Assembly: GCA_002077045.2 (NCBI GenBank)
Contig: KZ111152.1
Coordinates: 856,941-920,940 of the forward strand
DNA length: 64,000 nt
DNA from: Rachicladosporium sp. CCFEE 5018
Taxonomy: Eukaryota > Ascomycota > Dothideomycetes > Cladosporiales > Cladosporiaceae
Direction: 5' to 3'
Part shown: piece by piece, positions 30,080-41,782 of the stretch
How positions within the stretch are numbered: the stretch's first letter is position 1
Layout: every line of letters starts with the position of its first letter
Made by a program: the position numbers and the translations under genes
Notes under the pieces: generated by a model
What the model saw: only the letters and a program-made list of their open reading frames with translations
What the model was told of the DNA's origin: nothing
Database searches by the model: none

Positions 30080-33000
30080 ATGGCGCCCATAGGCCCGCCA
30101 CGCCCTGCAGACGACCGCCCTAGCCGCCTGAGCGTCGTGGCCGAAATGAGGGACCTCGACCGCACTACACCGGAACCAAGTGAGCCTAGGTCGCAAAGCA
30201 CCATGGAGTGGGATGATAGCCTGCCGGCAAAGAGAAAGGTATACATAGTTATATCTAGTTCACTACTTAACAAGCAGGCAAAGGCGCGAGGCTCGGCGGC
30301 GACGTCGCCGAGTGAAGGAGTGAGGGTAGGGGGTGAGGCGTTGTTCTCGGCGGCGGCGGCTGAGCACGCGCGCCTATACTACCCCTACCCGCCACTGTTT
30401 TCGGCCTCGGCGGCGGCGAACCGCGACGCCAAGGTACGTTTTCTAACCTCACTCCAACTCCCTAGGTGTAACTTCCGCTAACAAGCAGTCTAGCCGCTCC
30501 TTCCTCGCCAAATGCCTTTGTCTACCCACTACCAATTTTGTTCCAAGAGGTCAAAAAGATGGAGGAGCTAACACAATTCCGCAGGAGACGACGTGGAAGA
30601 AGATTCGCAAGGTGGCGTCGTACAGCACACTCCGCACAAAGCGATCGATTTCAAATCTCAGAGCCGGGACTTTCAGTACCGTCGATCTCGCAAGCGAAGT
30701 AGGACGCTCCTCAAGGGACCAAGCCGGAAGTCCAGAGACCACGAGACCGAGACACATCCCAATCGACACATCGCAGTACGAGAAAATGGCGACAGAAGTC
30801 CCTCCAGTGCCACGCATACCTGAGGTGTATCGTAGCAAGGTGCCACCGAGGCCAATCAGCACGCTCGGCAAAGCGCCACCCACGCACCAGAGCAAGAGAG
30901 CCGCGCCAAAAGTCTCTTCGAATCCCTACGAGGGCTTCGATGAGTTAAAAGAGCAAGATCCAGAACCGGCACTTCCTGAGTCGGCGGAGGAAGTTACGCC
31001 TTGGGAGTTCTCGCCCGAGCAGACGCCACCGCCTCTGTCGCCCACATTCGAAGAAGACGAAGATGTCTGTCCAGGAACGCCGAAGTCGACCAGGATCCCT
31101 CCTCTGCGCGCGAGAGCATCGACGCCGTACATGCGCAATCAAGCAAGCGCTGCAAGTCTCAGAAGTGAATTCACAGAAGCGACTCCCACGGCGCGCAGAC
31201 AGAGGAAGCTCACAAAGCGTCAGCCTCCTGGGTTTGCCACAAGTGAGTCATCGCTGAACACACCAGATGCGCCGGGTAGCGCCAGTCTCCAGCGACAGCA
31301 TACATCAAGTCTCGGCAGTGGCGACACACCAGTATTCGCTCCCTCCTTCACTTTGCCAGAAACGCCCAGCAAGCCGAGTGGTACCTGGCCGAAAGGACCC
31401 GAAGATCCTGACTGGGACCATGCAGTTGCAAAGGTGCGCAAGCAAGTCGCTGAAGAGCAGGCTGCTGAGCGCAAAGAGCAGAAGCGCACAGCCAAGCTCG
31501 AAGCCAAAGCCGCTCGTGAAGCGAGCAAAGAGCATGAAGGTGAAGGGCGCTTCCAATGGGCGAAGCGAGCTTTCGATGCGCTTATTAGTAAGAGCGCAGA
31601 GACTGGCTATCAGCTGAAGAAGCCGCCAGGAGAGATGAGCGAGGCTGAGTGGCAAATNNNNNNNNNNNNNNNNNNNNNNNNNNNNNNNNNNNNNNNNNNN
31701 NNNNNNNNNNNNNNNNNNNNNNNNNNNNNNNNNNNNNNNNNNNNNNNNNNNNNNNNNGCCGGGTAGCGCCAGTCTCCAGCGACAGCATACATCAAGTCTC
31801 GGCAGTGGCGACACACCAGTATTCGCTCCCTCCTTCACTTTGCCAGAAACGCCCAGCAAGCCGAGTGGTACCTGGCCGAAAGGACCCGAAGATCCTGACT
31901 GGGACCATGCAGTTGCAAAGGTGCGCAAGCAAGTCGCTGAAGAGCAGGCTGCTGAGCGCAAAGAGCAGAAGCGCACAGCCAAGCTCGAAGCCAAAGCCGC
32001 TCGTGAAGCGAGCAAAGAGCATGAAGGTGAAGGGCGCTTCCAATGGGCGAAGCGAGCTTTCGATGCGCTTATTAGTAAGAGCGCAGAGACTGGCTATCAG
32101 CTGAAGAAGCCGCCAGGAGAGATGAGCGAGGCTGAGTGGCAAATCGTGCAAGATTCCATGAATGGCCGTAGTACTGTTGGTCTTCGTGAGACATTCTTCG
32201 AGCGTGCCGATGGGGACAAGCCGTTTGTCTATCCGGTAATCGACTATACTGGACCACAGCATCGTAAGGACCGTCCGGAGGAGCCAGAAGGGACGATTGC
32301 CAGTCCAGCTGGTCCAGCGGTGCGCTCGACTTCTTCACGATCTCTCGGTCTGGGCATTAGTGGCGACGTTCCAGCCACGCTGAGCCCGCCTATATACCAC
32401 TTCAACGATATCGATGTACCGGTACATCATCTGGACGGCTTTCTGGCTTCCCAAGGTCTGCGAACGCCAATTAGTCGCAATGCTTTCGCGGAGGCAGCAG
32501 GTCTCGTTCCAAGGCCGTCGCAGGAGGTCACAGCTAAGATTAAAGATAAGTTGATCTCTGGCGAGGATGTCTCTGGGCACCGGACTCGCAGAGGATCTAT
32601 TGACTACGAAGAGGAGAAGCCAGCTGATGTCAAGAGGCATAGTGTACTGAAGAAGCAAGTCAGCCTCAATGACGTGGCTATCTTACCTGACGGTGCGCAG
32701 CTTCGAAGAGGCGATACCTTCAGGAGAGGTATACTGATGGCAAGAGATCTGGCGGTTGCGAGGGGAGTGGGGAGTGGACTCAGTCATCCAGCGACGAGAG
32801 ATGCTGGGCCTTCTCAAGCGGTGCATCCAGCACTGAGAGAGCAAGTGACGCCAGGTGCAGTGATGGAGGACCGAGCGACGACTCCCCCGGCCTTGAGAAG
32901 TACGAGTCGGGCGACCGTCGTTGTCTCTCCACCAGCCAGTACGGGGGAATCTGCTGCGCGGGTGCGCAGGACAGTAGCACAGGAAAGTCGTGCTCGGCCT

Positions 33001-34845
33001 GTGAGCACCATCGCGCCTCTCACAGCGACTTCGCCATGGCTGGATCATCCAGAGCAGAACCAATTCGCGACTTGGTCGATAGCTGGACCTTCCAGTGAGA
33101 GCAGCACAAGCGAGTCCTCTGTGATTGCAGAGCTTGAGGGCTCTCCGGTGCCTGAAGCCTCTCCGGTAGCGATTCCACAGCCATCGAGGGCCCCTCCAGC
33201 GCCTCCGGCTGTGATTACAGACACTTTAAGGCCACGGAGACAGCGCCTGAACAGGCCGCCGATACCCACAGTTCTGGAGGTACCGCTGGGCGTGCCATTG
33301 CAAGGCATGTATCCGCGGGCCAGACTCTCGGCAGCCAGAGAGCTGCGCGCCGCTAGACCTGAGCTACGTCTGGCCATTGATTCCACCGGATCACCACAGC
33401 AGGCGATGAGTGGGCAGCCCGTTGGCGTAGCACCGCGCTTCTCGCAGGCCACAGACAGCCCAAGCTCGCCTCCACCGGACAGCGCGTATCGCGACTCAAA
33501 TCCCGTGTCGGTATCTACGGCGCCCACGTCGCCAGATGCAATTATTCCGGAGCTTCAGCAGGCTATTGCTGGACTAGCCGCACTCGCTGACAAGGACAAA
33601 GTGCGCGTAGCCGGTGCACGCTGGCCACAGGCGCCCTACCGCGATCCCATCGGCCGTAAGCCATCGATGCCAGTCTTAGCTGAGCGTAAAGAAAGCTCAA
33701 TCACGAGCCCTCGAGTGCTGGCGCCAGAGCCCACGTCGCCTGCACCAGCTGCGCCGACTGAAGGGCAATGGCTACGCTCCCCGAGCGAGCAGGAGATGCT
33801 CACACCTCAGCCGTTGCGCATCCGCCCTCGCGTGGCTACATCCCCGAATCCTGTCAGCCCTACTCCCGGCACGACCGTCACAGCATTATGCTCGCCGCAG
33901 GGAGCTCGCGCAGTGACCTCGCCCACTGCCGTGAGAGAGTCGATCTCGGAGCGCCCTTTGCCTGCGTTGCCACCTGGGGGCGAGGCTATCAGGGAGCGGG
34001 AGGAGCGCAATTCGTTCAATGCTCGTACGATTGCATTGGCTGAGGCGATTCAGGACCCAGTGCAGCCAGTGCCTTCGACGCCGCGTGGGATGCGTAGTTT
34101 CTTCACTCAGAAGACGCGTACTCCCAATGAGAGCAGCTCAAATGAGGCTGGACCGTCAACGACTCCCTCAAGGGTTCGTTTGTTGACTGGCAATCTATTC
34201 GCGTCAGAGCCGGAATCGCCTGATTTGAGGATCAGCAGCAACAGCCACCTTCCTAGCATCCCTTCCGCGGCCCAGAATGTGTCATTGGAGTCCGTTGTCA
34301 ATCTCTGGCAACGTGCTGGATCGGTAGAAGCACTCAGTCCGAGCAACACGTCCCTGGCAGCTCGCGACAGCGGTATTCAAACGATCCGCATCGAATTGGG
34401 ACTTCCGCCACTGCGTAATTGTCTTCAGAACGATCCAAAGCACCCAAATCACTCGCAAGAATGGGCGACCAAGAAGCTAATGTGCTATCAAAAGCACCAT
34501 CAAGACCCTTCTCGACTAACGCGCCTCATCGACGACCCAGTACAATGCGCGGCTTGCAAAGCTCATTGTTGCCACTTCGCGCTATTGTCTGCTCACGCAA
34601 ATACGTCAACAACGAGCCTTGTCGCCGAAGCAGCGCGTATCAAGATTGACAACGCCTTAAAGGTCTTGGTACAGCTGAAGCCGAATGGGGTGGAGGAATA
34701 TGACACATTTTTGACGTGTCGCGGGTGTGAGAGGGTCCTTTGTGCCTCTTGTGTCAAGGTATGCGCGTGTCGGGGTTGTGGGTTGATTGTGTGTGGGAGT
34801 TGTATGAAGGACGGTGAGTGCAAGTGGCACTCACAATGGGTTTGA
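30080..34845 (+). CDS. Large disordered protein with Cys-rich C-terminus (contains assembly gap)
   Basis: Likely exons 30080-30238, 30278-30433 and 30489-34845, all in phase 0; the first intron (39 nt, in frame) may be retained and the second acceptor could instead be at 30584. Reading is open from 30489 to the gap. If the duplicated 387 bp and the N run (31271-31757, 487 bp) are taken as one artefact, the frame continues to the stop, for about 1,390 aa. The body is Pro/Ser/Thr-rich with a charged helical stretch (KVRKQVAEEQAAERKEQK). The last 130 residues hold a Cys/His-rich region (CAACKAHCCHFALL, then CRGCERVLCASCVKVCACRGCG) that probably binds zinc. I do not recognise the family; a fungus-specific scaffold or regulator is a guess. 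Confidence 0.7.
31271..31657 (+). repeat. Left flank of gap, identical to 31758-32144
   Basis: 387 bp that recur after the gap with no difference by eye. The repeat ends exactly at the N run, and its partner begins exactly after it, the pattern of two contig ends that overlap but were not merged. Confidence 0.93.
31658..31757. other. Assembly gap (100 N)
   Basis: Exactly 100 N inside the coding region of the large disordered protein, flanked on both sides by the same 387 bp. It most probably represents no missing sequence. Confidence 0.99.
31758..32144 (+). repeat. Right flank of gap, identical to 31271-31657
   Basis: Second copy of the contig-end overlap. The distance between copies is 487 bp, which shifts the reading frame by one; collapsing the copies restores a single continuous frame, supporting an artefact. 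Confidence 0.93.
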
Positions 34846-35571
34846 ACAAGGGAGACAATGGTTGGTGGGACATAGCCGTGAGCACGGCTTCAGATTGAGT
34901 AGTAGCACGTGAATCGACGATGGAAACCCACGTTCTCTCACCGAATCGTGTACACTCCCTGTGGTGCTATCATGTCAGCTGTGTAGGTGAAAGAACATGA
35001 CGGCTGCCTTCGAGAGGCCTAGATCTGTACTTCACAGAATTCAAGAGTACACAGCATGAGCTCTCTCCGTGGACTGTACGTCTCGCTTGTGATACTACCA
35101 TGCCAGCTGCGTAAGCGAACTGTGTCTGCAAGCGTCCGTGGAGAAGTTGGAGAGAATGGCAGGCCAACTCCGGGCCTCGATCCTCGAGCCTTCTCGATGA
35201 AATTGATGACCTTGCCTGTGGTGCTACAACGATAACCGAGTGGGCGAAGTAATAGATGGAGGTTCAATGAGAGGCAGGCTCGGAATCATCGGACCGACCG
35301 TGCCACAGACCTCTTCCCTAGCTGAACAACGTAACCTGTGCTACTGACAGCATAGCTACCGTATGCAAACGAGAGACAGACCTGAGATTCTAGCGAGAGA
35401 GCAGGCGTGGTACTGAGTTGATCTCGATTTCCACAGGTATTGTAGGGAGCCATACACACTTTCTCTTGCTCTACCCGAGCACGCTCTCCATCTATGCCGC
35501 TGAAGCAATGCAAGTCATTCCGTCGCATCATGATATCATCATCGTAAGCACTACCCTCGAGCTCCCACACC
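34846..35571. other. Intergenic between two convergent genes
   Basis: No gene seen. It contains the degenerate repeat described at 34960-35370 and the 3' ends of two convergent genes. Confidence 0.5.
34960..35370 (+). repeat. Degenerate tandem motif, about 120-129 bp period
   Basis: Four related strings starting TGTGGTGCTAT (34960), TGTGATACTAC (35088), TGTGGTGCTAC (35217) and TGTGCTACTGA (35337), each followed by a loosely similar 20 bp. The first two align over about 32 bp with only transitions (C/T and A/G) between them. The rest of each period is not convincingly alike. Confidence 0.4.
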
Positions 35572-37679
35572 TTACCTTCTCCCGCCTCTTCCCCAAGCAG
35601 GCCCACTCCGGTCAACATAGACCTCGCGCTCCTTAATTACCTCCTGATAGTCGCCTCCCCTCCCTCCGATACTTGGCAGTGGAGGCGGCATGATCGCTCT
35701 CATCGGCGCGCTCTTCCGCTCAGCCTCTTCGCGCTCCCATTGCAGCTCGCGGATCCTCTCGCGGCGCTCGCGGCGGATATCCTCGGTCAGCTCGACAAGG
35801 CGGAGGACGTCTTCCTGTGAATGTAGTCAGTGAATTGGCCAAGACCTCCAGGCAAATAGAGATGACGAACGTAGCGCAGATACTCGATAACATAGAAGAA
35901 CTCGTCCGTCTCTTCGTAGCTGTACCCGCACTCATCAATCGCTTCCTTGATGACCAAGTCTTTCGTGATCTCAGTCCACATCTTGTCCTTCGTCCTACCC
36001 TTATGAGTCCCCTCAGTGATCCTGCGTTCCGTGATGCGGATCTCCTCTGTCGTCTGCCTCTCCCTCGGAGGTGCAGGAGTTGGAGGTGGCAACCCTCTGT
36101 CCGATGGCGACCGTCGTCCACCACGGGCCCATTCTGGGTCCTCGTAGACGCTATCTCCGGTCACGAACTTACTGCGTCGATCGCCATTGTACTGCTGCCA
36201 GGAAATTTCTTGTCTTCCGCCTCCGATGCCGTCCATGCGGACTTTCTCAGTGCCAGGTGGGATATCGACTAGACCCCAATCGCGAGTGGCGCCATTACGA
36301 GCTTCTCCTGGGTATCCTCGAGAGCGAGCACGACGGTTGTAGTAATCTGCTTCGTCATTCACGCCGTCTCGAGGGCGGAGACCTCCACGGAGGCGACTGT
36401 TAGAGCGGGAGCGATGGGTATGATGGTCTGATGAGCTGAGAGATCGTCTGCGAGCGACTGGCTGGCGGGCGTTACCGCGAGAGCGCTCGTTGATATCTAT
36501 GACAACGTCTTCGTCGAAGTGCTTGCCGTTCCTCGTGCCGGAGCGGTGGAGTTCAATTTCGAGATTGTCTTCGCGGGGTGGACTTGGTGGGGCTGGAGGT
36601 GGAAGATCAGGACTTGGTGAGCGCCAGCGCTCGATGCCGTGGTCGATGTGGCGATGGTGCGTGATGACTTCCTGGATGATCGGAGGTCGAATGATGGGTT
36701 CAATAAGTGGTGGCGGTGTTGGCTCGCGGGGAACAGGAACCGGAGAAGGCGAGCGCTCTCGGCGGCGAATGATGATTCTCTCCTTCTCGACTTCGCGGAC
36801 GGGTGGTGGGACTGGGCTAGGTGAGCGTTCTTTGCGGCGTATGACGATCGTCTCTTTTTCTACCTCGCGTGGCAGTGGTGGACTTGGTGATCGTGGTCTC
36901 CGGACAATCCACTCTTCCTCTTTCCTTCCCACGAGCACACCACGACTCCTCGATCTTGGCCTTGGTGGCGGCGGTTCAGATCGATCGCGTTCACGGATGC
37001 GGATATCAATCTCGTCCTCATGATCCCTCCCTCTAGCAGGGCCCCGTACATCCTCTCTCCGTCTCTCGCGAATGTCGATCTCTTCCGTTTCCCTCACCAC
37101 ACTCCTCGGCGGTGGCGGCGCACGATCCCCTCCTCCTCTTCGAAACCTAATCTCCTCAGTCTCTCGCTCTCGGTACTCGCTTCTCCCACCAACATCACTC
37201 TTCGCTGGCGGCGGTCGTCTGCCAACCCCGCTTCTCGCATCGTCATCGTGATCATGCCGAATATTGATATCGATATCAATATCCTTCTCCACCCTCTCGA
37301 CCCTCGCAGGCGGACGACTCCCTGCTCGACTCCTTACCTGATCTCTGTATATAATTTCCTCGTCTCGATCACCACCTCGATCACTTTGTGGGTACGGCAC
37401 TCGTCGATCTCGGTCCCGATCGCGATCCCGTACTTCACTGCGGTCTTCGCGGATCACAAGAGCGCCAGCTTGACTGCTCTTTCCATAATCTTCTCGCAGG
37501 AAATCAGGCTGTCTGGGACCTCGTTCGCGTTCACGGGGCCGATCGAGGACCGTGTCTGCACGTGGTGCCCGGCGTTGTTCGCGGATATCGATGTCGATGT
37601 CGAGCTCGTCGTCGTAGTTCCGCTCCTTACGGGGCCGAGGGTAGTAGTCCCCGTCTCTGTCGTCGTAGCGGCGGGACAT
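35572..37679 (-). CDS. Charged RD/RE-rich protein with conserved fungal C-terminal domain (DUF8035-like)
   Basis: Exon 1 is 35871-37679 and exon 2 is 35572-35814; the 56-nt intron (GTTCGT donor, CTGAC branch, CACAG acceptor) gives the junction EYLRY-EDVLRLVEL. 683 aa. Residues 1-500 are low-complexity and highly charged: runs of Asp-Ile (ELDIDIDIRE), Arg-Asp-Arg repeats, Arg/Ser and Pro blocks, resembling RNA-associated disordered proteins. The C-terminal 110 residues are an ordered helical domain beginning WTEITKDLVIKEAIDECGY and continuing YSYEETDEFFYVIEYLRY and VELTEDIRRERRERIRELQW. I recall this as the domain of unknown function DUF8035 of filamentous fungi. No enzymatic residue pattern is visible; function unknown. 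Confidence 0.8.
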
Positions 37680-38355
37680 GACCGACTACGGGGGGTGTAG
37701 AGAATGATGGTGGAGCGATATTTGGTATATAGAATCGAGGAAGGCGAGCAGCGTGGGATAGTTTGTTTTGCGCGTGCTCGTGAAGTCCAAATGGTGCAAG
37801 AGCTTACCGCGGGCTCTGCTCCTTCCTGACCAGCAGTCGTGAAGTGAAGACGGGACGCTCAACGCTCTTCAAGACACGACTGAGGCAAGAATAGCTAAGA
37901 TAGCCAGAAGTGAGGTGCGATTGTAGCACACCGCACTCAAAGTAGTCTCACCCGGGCGGGAGGCGGCGAGACGGCAGGATGAAGAGGGAAAGAAAGTCTC
38001 ACATGTCACGAAACGTCCCCAGAGCAAAAGGTTGTGGCTGCGATGTGGTGGGGTTGGTCAGGCCAACGACGGTGACGTCGGGCTGCAGATTGCCAGCGCC
38101 ATGGATCGTACACGCTTGACCAGAAACCAATTCGATACCACGCCATCACTCCAGCAGAGGCATCCTTCCTTGGAGGAAATGAGATCAATGTACCGGACAA
38201 GTCCGATGGTGCCAACGTGCAGAGCGCAGGAGCAGCTTTGCGATGGAGGGTGACTTTGAGATCGCAAGGTGAGGCAAGGTCAAGACCTTCGATACTGTCT
38301 ACCCTTCTAGCCAAGCCAGCACCGCTAAAGAACTCTATGAACTCTAGACCGCACA
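37680..38355. other. Intergenic upstream of the RD-rich gene
   Basis: 676 bp, no gene recognised. Holds the promoter of the RD-rich gene and the 3' UTR of the MFS gene, both on the minus strand. Confidence 0.5.
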
Positions 38356-40010
38356 CTACAAAGTGTAGATGAAGTCAGGCCTGTTGTCACCCGCAAGCCA
38401 GATCTGGTCATCCGTCTTCCCAGCATGCATGGCATCCCTCTTCCCGCTCAACCTAGCCTTGTTCTCCATCCTCAGCTTGGTGTAGATGAAGATCGTGCCT
38501 CCAAGCACACAGACAATCAAGTAGCCCAGAACAGTTCCATGTCCTGTCCAATACCTGGGCTTCTGCTCAGCGAGGAAGATGTTCGACGATACAACACCAT
38601 TGAGATTGCCCCAGCCGACAACAATCCCGATGATGACACCGCGCTTGTAAACGCCCTCGATGTTGTTGCTGGCCCACGAGAGCGTGTTGGGGATGGTCGG
38701 ATAGATGCCCATGGCACCCAAAAAGGTCCCAGCGTATTGGATGTGTGGGTTCTTAGTACTGATCAACATCGTGAAGCCCACGATCGCGAATGAAACGACG
38801 ACCATGTTGCAGAGTCCTCGCTGGCGAGTGCGATCGGCAACCCAACCAACGAAGATCGTCATTGCGGCGGCGCAGGCGTAGGGCGGGACAGAGAGGAGCT
38901 GCGCCTTGGTACCGGCGTAGCCCATACCAGCCAGAATGGTGGGAAGGAAGAGTGAGAAAGCGTAAAGCGGCATGAGCACGCCCATGTAGATGAAGGCGTA
39001 AGCGTAGCACTTCCAGTCCTTTAGCGCAGCGATGATGTGACGCTTATCGTACTCCTCCGCACTGCTCGACTGGTTGTCGGCTGCAAGACGGCGGCGCAGA
39101 CGAATGCGGTCCTCAGGCGACAGAAAGCGGGCTGTCGCAGGCCAGTCGAAGACCATCCACCAGCAGAAGCAGCCGACGAACATGGTCGCTATGCCCTCGA
39201 TGATGAAGATCCACGCCCAACCGGGCTTGCCGCCTACACCATTCATCTTCGCGATAGCAGCCGCTAGGAGACCTCCGAAGGAACCAGCGAGGGCAGCAGC
39301 GGAGAAGAAGGTTGCGGCGCGAACGCCGAGTTCGGAGCGCTTGTACCAGCAGGACAGGTAGTAGTTGACGCCTGTTAAGCTTGTTAGTCTTTGTGAATGC
39401 AGCGATATTGATGAACACGACGTACCTGGGAACAAACCAGCCTCTGCCAACCCCAAGAACCAACGGCAAGCGAGCAGGCCACCGTAGCTGGTGACAAGAC
39501 CCATGAGCGTCATGATTAGACCCCAGGTAAGAATGATACCCGTGAAGAACACTCTGGGTGTCAAGCGCTTGAGCAGCACATTGGTGACCGGCTCGGCCAA
39601 AGCATAGGAGATGAAGAAGATCGTGAGGGTATTGTTGTAGTAATGCGGGTGTTTCGTCATGTTGAGCGACTTCTCCATACCCGCAAGCCTGGCATTGCCG
39701 ATGTTGGTACGATCGAGGAACGATAGCAAATAAAGCAGACATAACCACGGAATGAGCCAGAGATCCACTTTACGCATCAGAGCCTTGTCCTGTGGATCAT
39801 GTCAGTGATTCAACGTTGAAGTCGAGCGGCAATGGTGGTCCGTACGATAGCAGCGCGCTCCTCTGCGGACTTGCCAGCATCGGGATCATCCAGATCGTCG
39901 AGATTCTCCGCGATAGCGGCAGTGTGATGCTGAGCATGGTGTTTCTCGTTGTCAACGTCCGACAGCGAACGATCCTCATGCGTGTCGACTGGTGCCTTGA
40001 CGTCCGCCAT
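38356..40010 (-). CDS. MFS transporter, anion:cation symporter (allantoate permease-like)
   Basis: Exons 39846-40010, 39426-39789 and 38356-39371; introns of 56 and 54 nt. 514 aa. The first 55 residues are hydrophilic and His/Asp-rich. Twelve predicted membrane segments follow, starting RKVDLWLIPWLCLLYLLSFL with DRTNIGNA after segment 1, the signature of the ACS/Dal5-type branch. RWFLGLAEAGLFPGVNYYLS follows after splicing, and a long central loop precedes the second half. ACS members import organic anions such as allantoate, nicotinate, pantothenate or other carboxylates with protons at the plasma membrane; the substrate here cannot be assigned. Start at MADVK (40010) is the first ATG of the exon. 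Confidence 0.9.
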
Positions 40011-41782
40011 GCTGAACAGAGACTTGAGGAACACAGCAGAAAGAGAGAAAAGAAAGCGCGGGACACAGCCTTACATGACAGCGGCAGGGGACATGGGGTC
40101 TTATACATGTGTATCACCCCAACACCCGGTCCAATCTACGCCGGTTGAACGGGAGCTGAGAGCAAACAAGATACACCAGCGCATCTGCCGCCCCCCATCC
40201 CTCATGCGCCAAGGGACATGGTCTGATATGTCGCACAGCGGCGGCGCAGCAAGCACTTCATACAGCAAAGTCCCCACCACCCTCGGTTCGGGCACGACGC
40301 CGGCTGGCCTTCGCAAACAAAGGAACATGGATAAATTCCATCCACTCTCCCCATGGGGCCGGCAGACGGGCACCAGTGAGTGCGAGCAATCTCGCTGAAC
40401 GCAAGCGCGGGCCGTAGCATCGTGTTGCAAGCCACGTTTTGCAGGGTGTTCATGTAGGCCGAGCATTGGCACAGGAGTCCAGAGCGTGCTTTGTATGGCG
40501 CGTGGGCGCTGTGCCAACACCGCCAAGCCGACGCCTCGTCTTGGAAGGCGGATGAATTGCTGGATGTGGGATTCTGGTGGCGGTTGGCAAGCTTGATGCT
40601 GAGAGCGCCGAAATGCTTTGCCAACGATGCCGAGAGCGAGTACACTGGATGGGCGAAAGGAACGGGACTGAAGGGTCCAAGAACGACTTTTGGGAAGTGA
40701 GGTTGAGTCTTGAACGTGAGCGTTGCCAAGAAGGTTTAGAGTGGCATTTCTCGCGTGGCTTGCACGTGACACACGTGGTAGGATGCTGTGCGTTTCAGCT
40801 GCGGCGGAATGCAGAACGAGGTAGGAAGTCATTCGCGAAGGATTTGGATATTATAATGATAGATTGACGGTAGCACTTGTCTACATGGTACCAGCTGAAA
40901 GCGATACGGACGCTCATACGAGGTAGACAAATCAACACTTATCGATTTGCTCGCGTCTGCATAACCTGAGCTGTGACCATGCTCCGAAATCTCCACAGTC
41001 CTTCCCCAACATTTGACGAACCTTGATCGCTACAGGTTCGAGACTCGCATATATTGTTTGCCCCTGCGCGAGTCCCAAGACGACGGATCTCGAAATTGCT
41101 GCTGTAGGACCGCCAGGTACGCCGCTTCCACGCGCCTCAGCTGCAATATCGCCTGTACGACCTGGGAGTATTGCTGCGTTTGCAGAGAGTAGAACAGCTT
41201 GCAGCCAGAGATGCACGTCTTACCCTTCGGCGGGTAAGCGGAAGGGAACTCGATTCGGTCGAAGTATTCGTTGACTTCGTCATGAGAGCCTGGTGGTGCT
41301 CACTTTCTAGCGTCACTGACGTGCAGATGGCCAACCTTATTCTAGGCCTATCGCAGTGGCTTCCAAATGGCTGTGAGATTGACTTTTGGGCTTAAAGGCA
41401 ATCTGAGCGAAGAACGTCAGTGACTCAGTAGTGCCGACTAATTGGATGATTGGAGCGGTGTATTTCGGGTGGGATAGACAGTCAAGGGTCGCGAGTTTCG
41501 CGATGCTGTACTCGACTTCTCTCACGCTGGTGTGTCTACGATGATGGGGACGAGACATGATGTGCATTGCGATGTAGACAAAACCAAAAAAACACCAGTC
41601 GGCGCACCGACGCAAAATCCATACTCCGCGGCCAACGATCCCTCCTCCTTCGTAACGATAACAGGGCAAGCCCGTAGTCCCTCTCTTTCTCTCCGAACGC
41701 CCTGGCCGATGCGGATAGCCAAAGTCGACCATTTGTCCGACACATGATTGCCGAGGCACTGTTACCCAACGCTAATACGTTG
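40011..41782. other. 1.8-kb stretch without a recognised gene
   Basis: Contains the MFS promoter on its left. Open frames of 60-240 codons occur on both strands but show no domain, no conserved motif and no supporting splice structure. Nothing else recognised. Confidence 0.5.

Noticed and set aside
31271..32144. Biological internal repeat in the large disordered protein
   Set aside because: The two 387-bp copies are identical, abut the N run exactly and break the frame; unmerged contig overlap explains all of this.
36490..37700. Long plus-strand frames opposite the RD-rich gene
   Set aside because: Produced by the repetitive Arg/Asp codons on the other strand; low complexity only.
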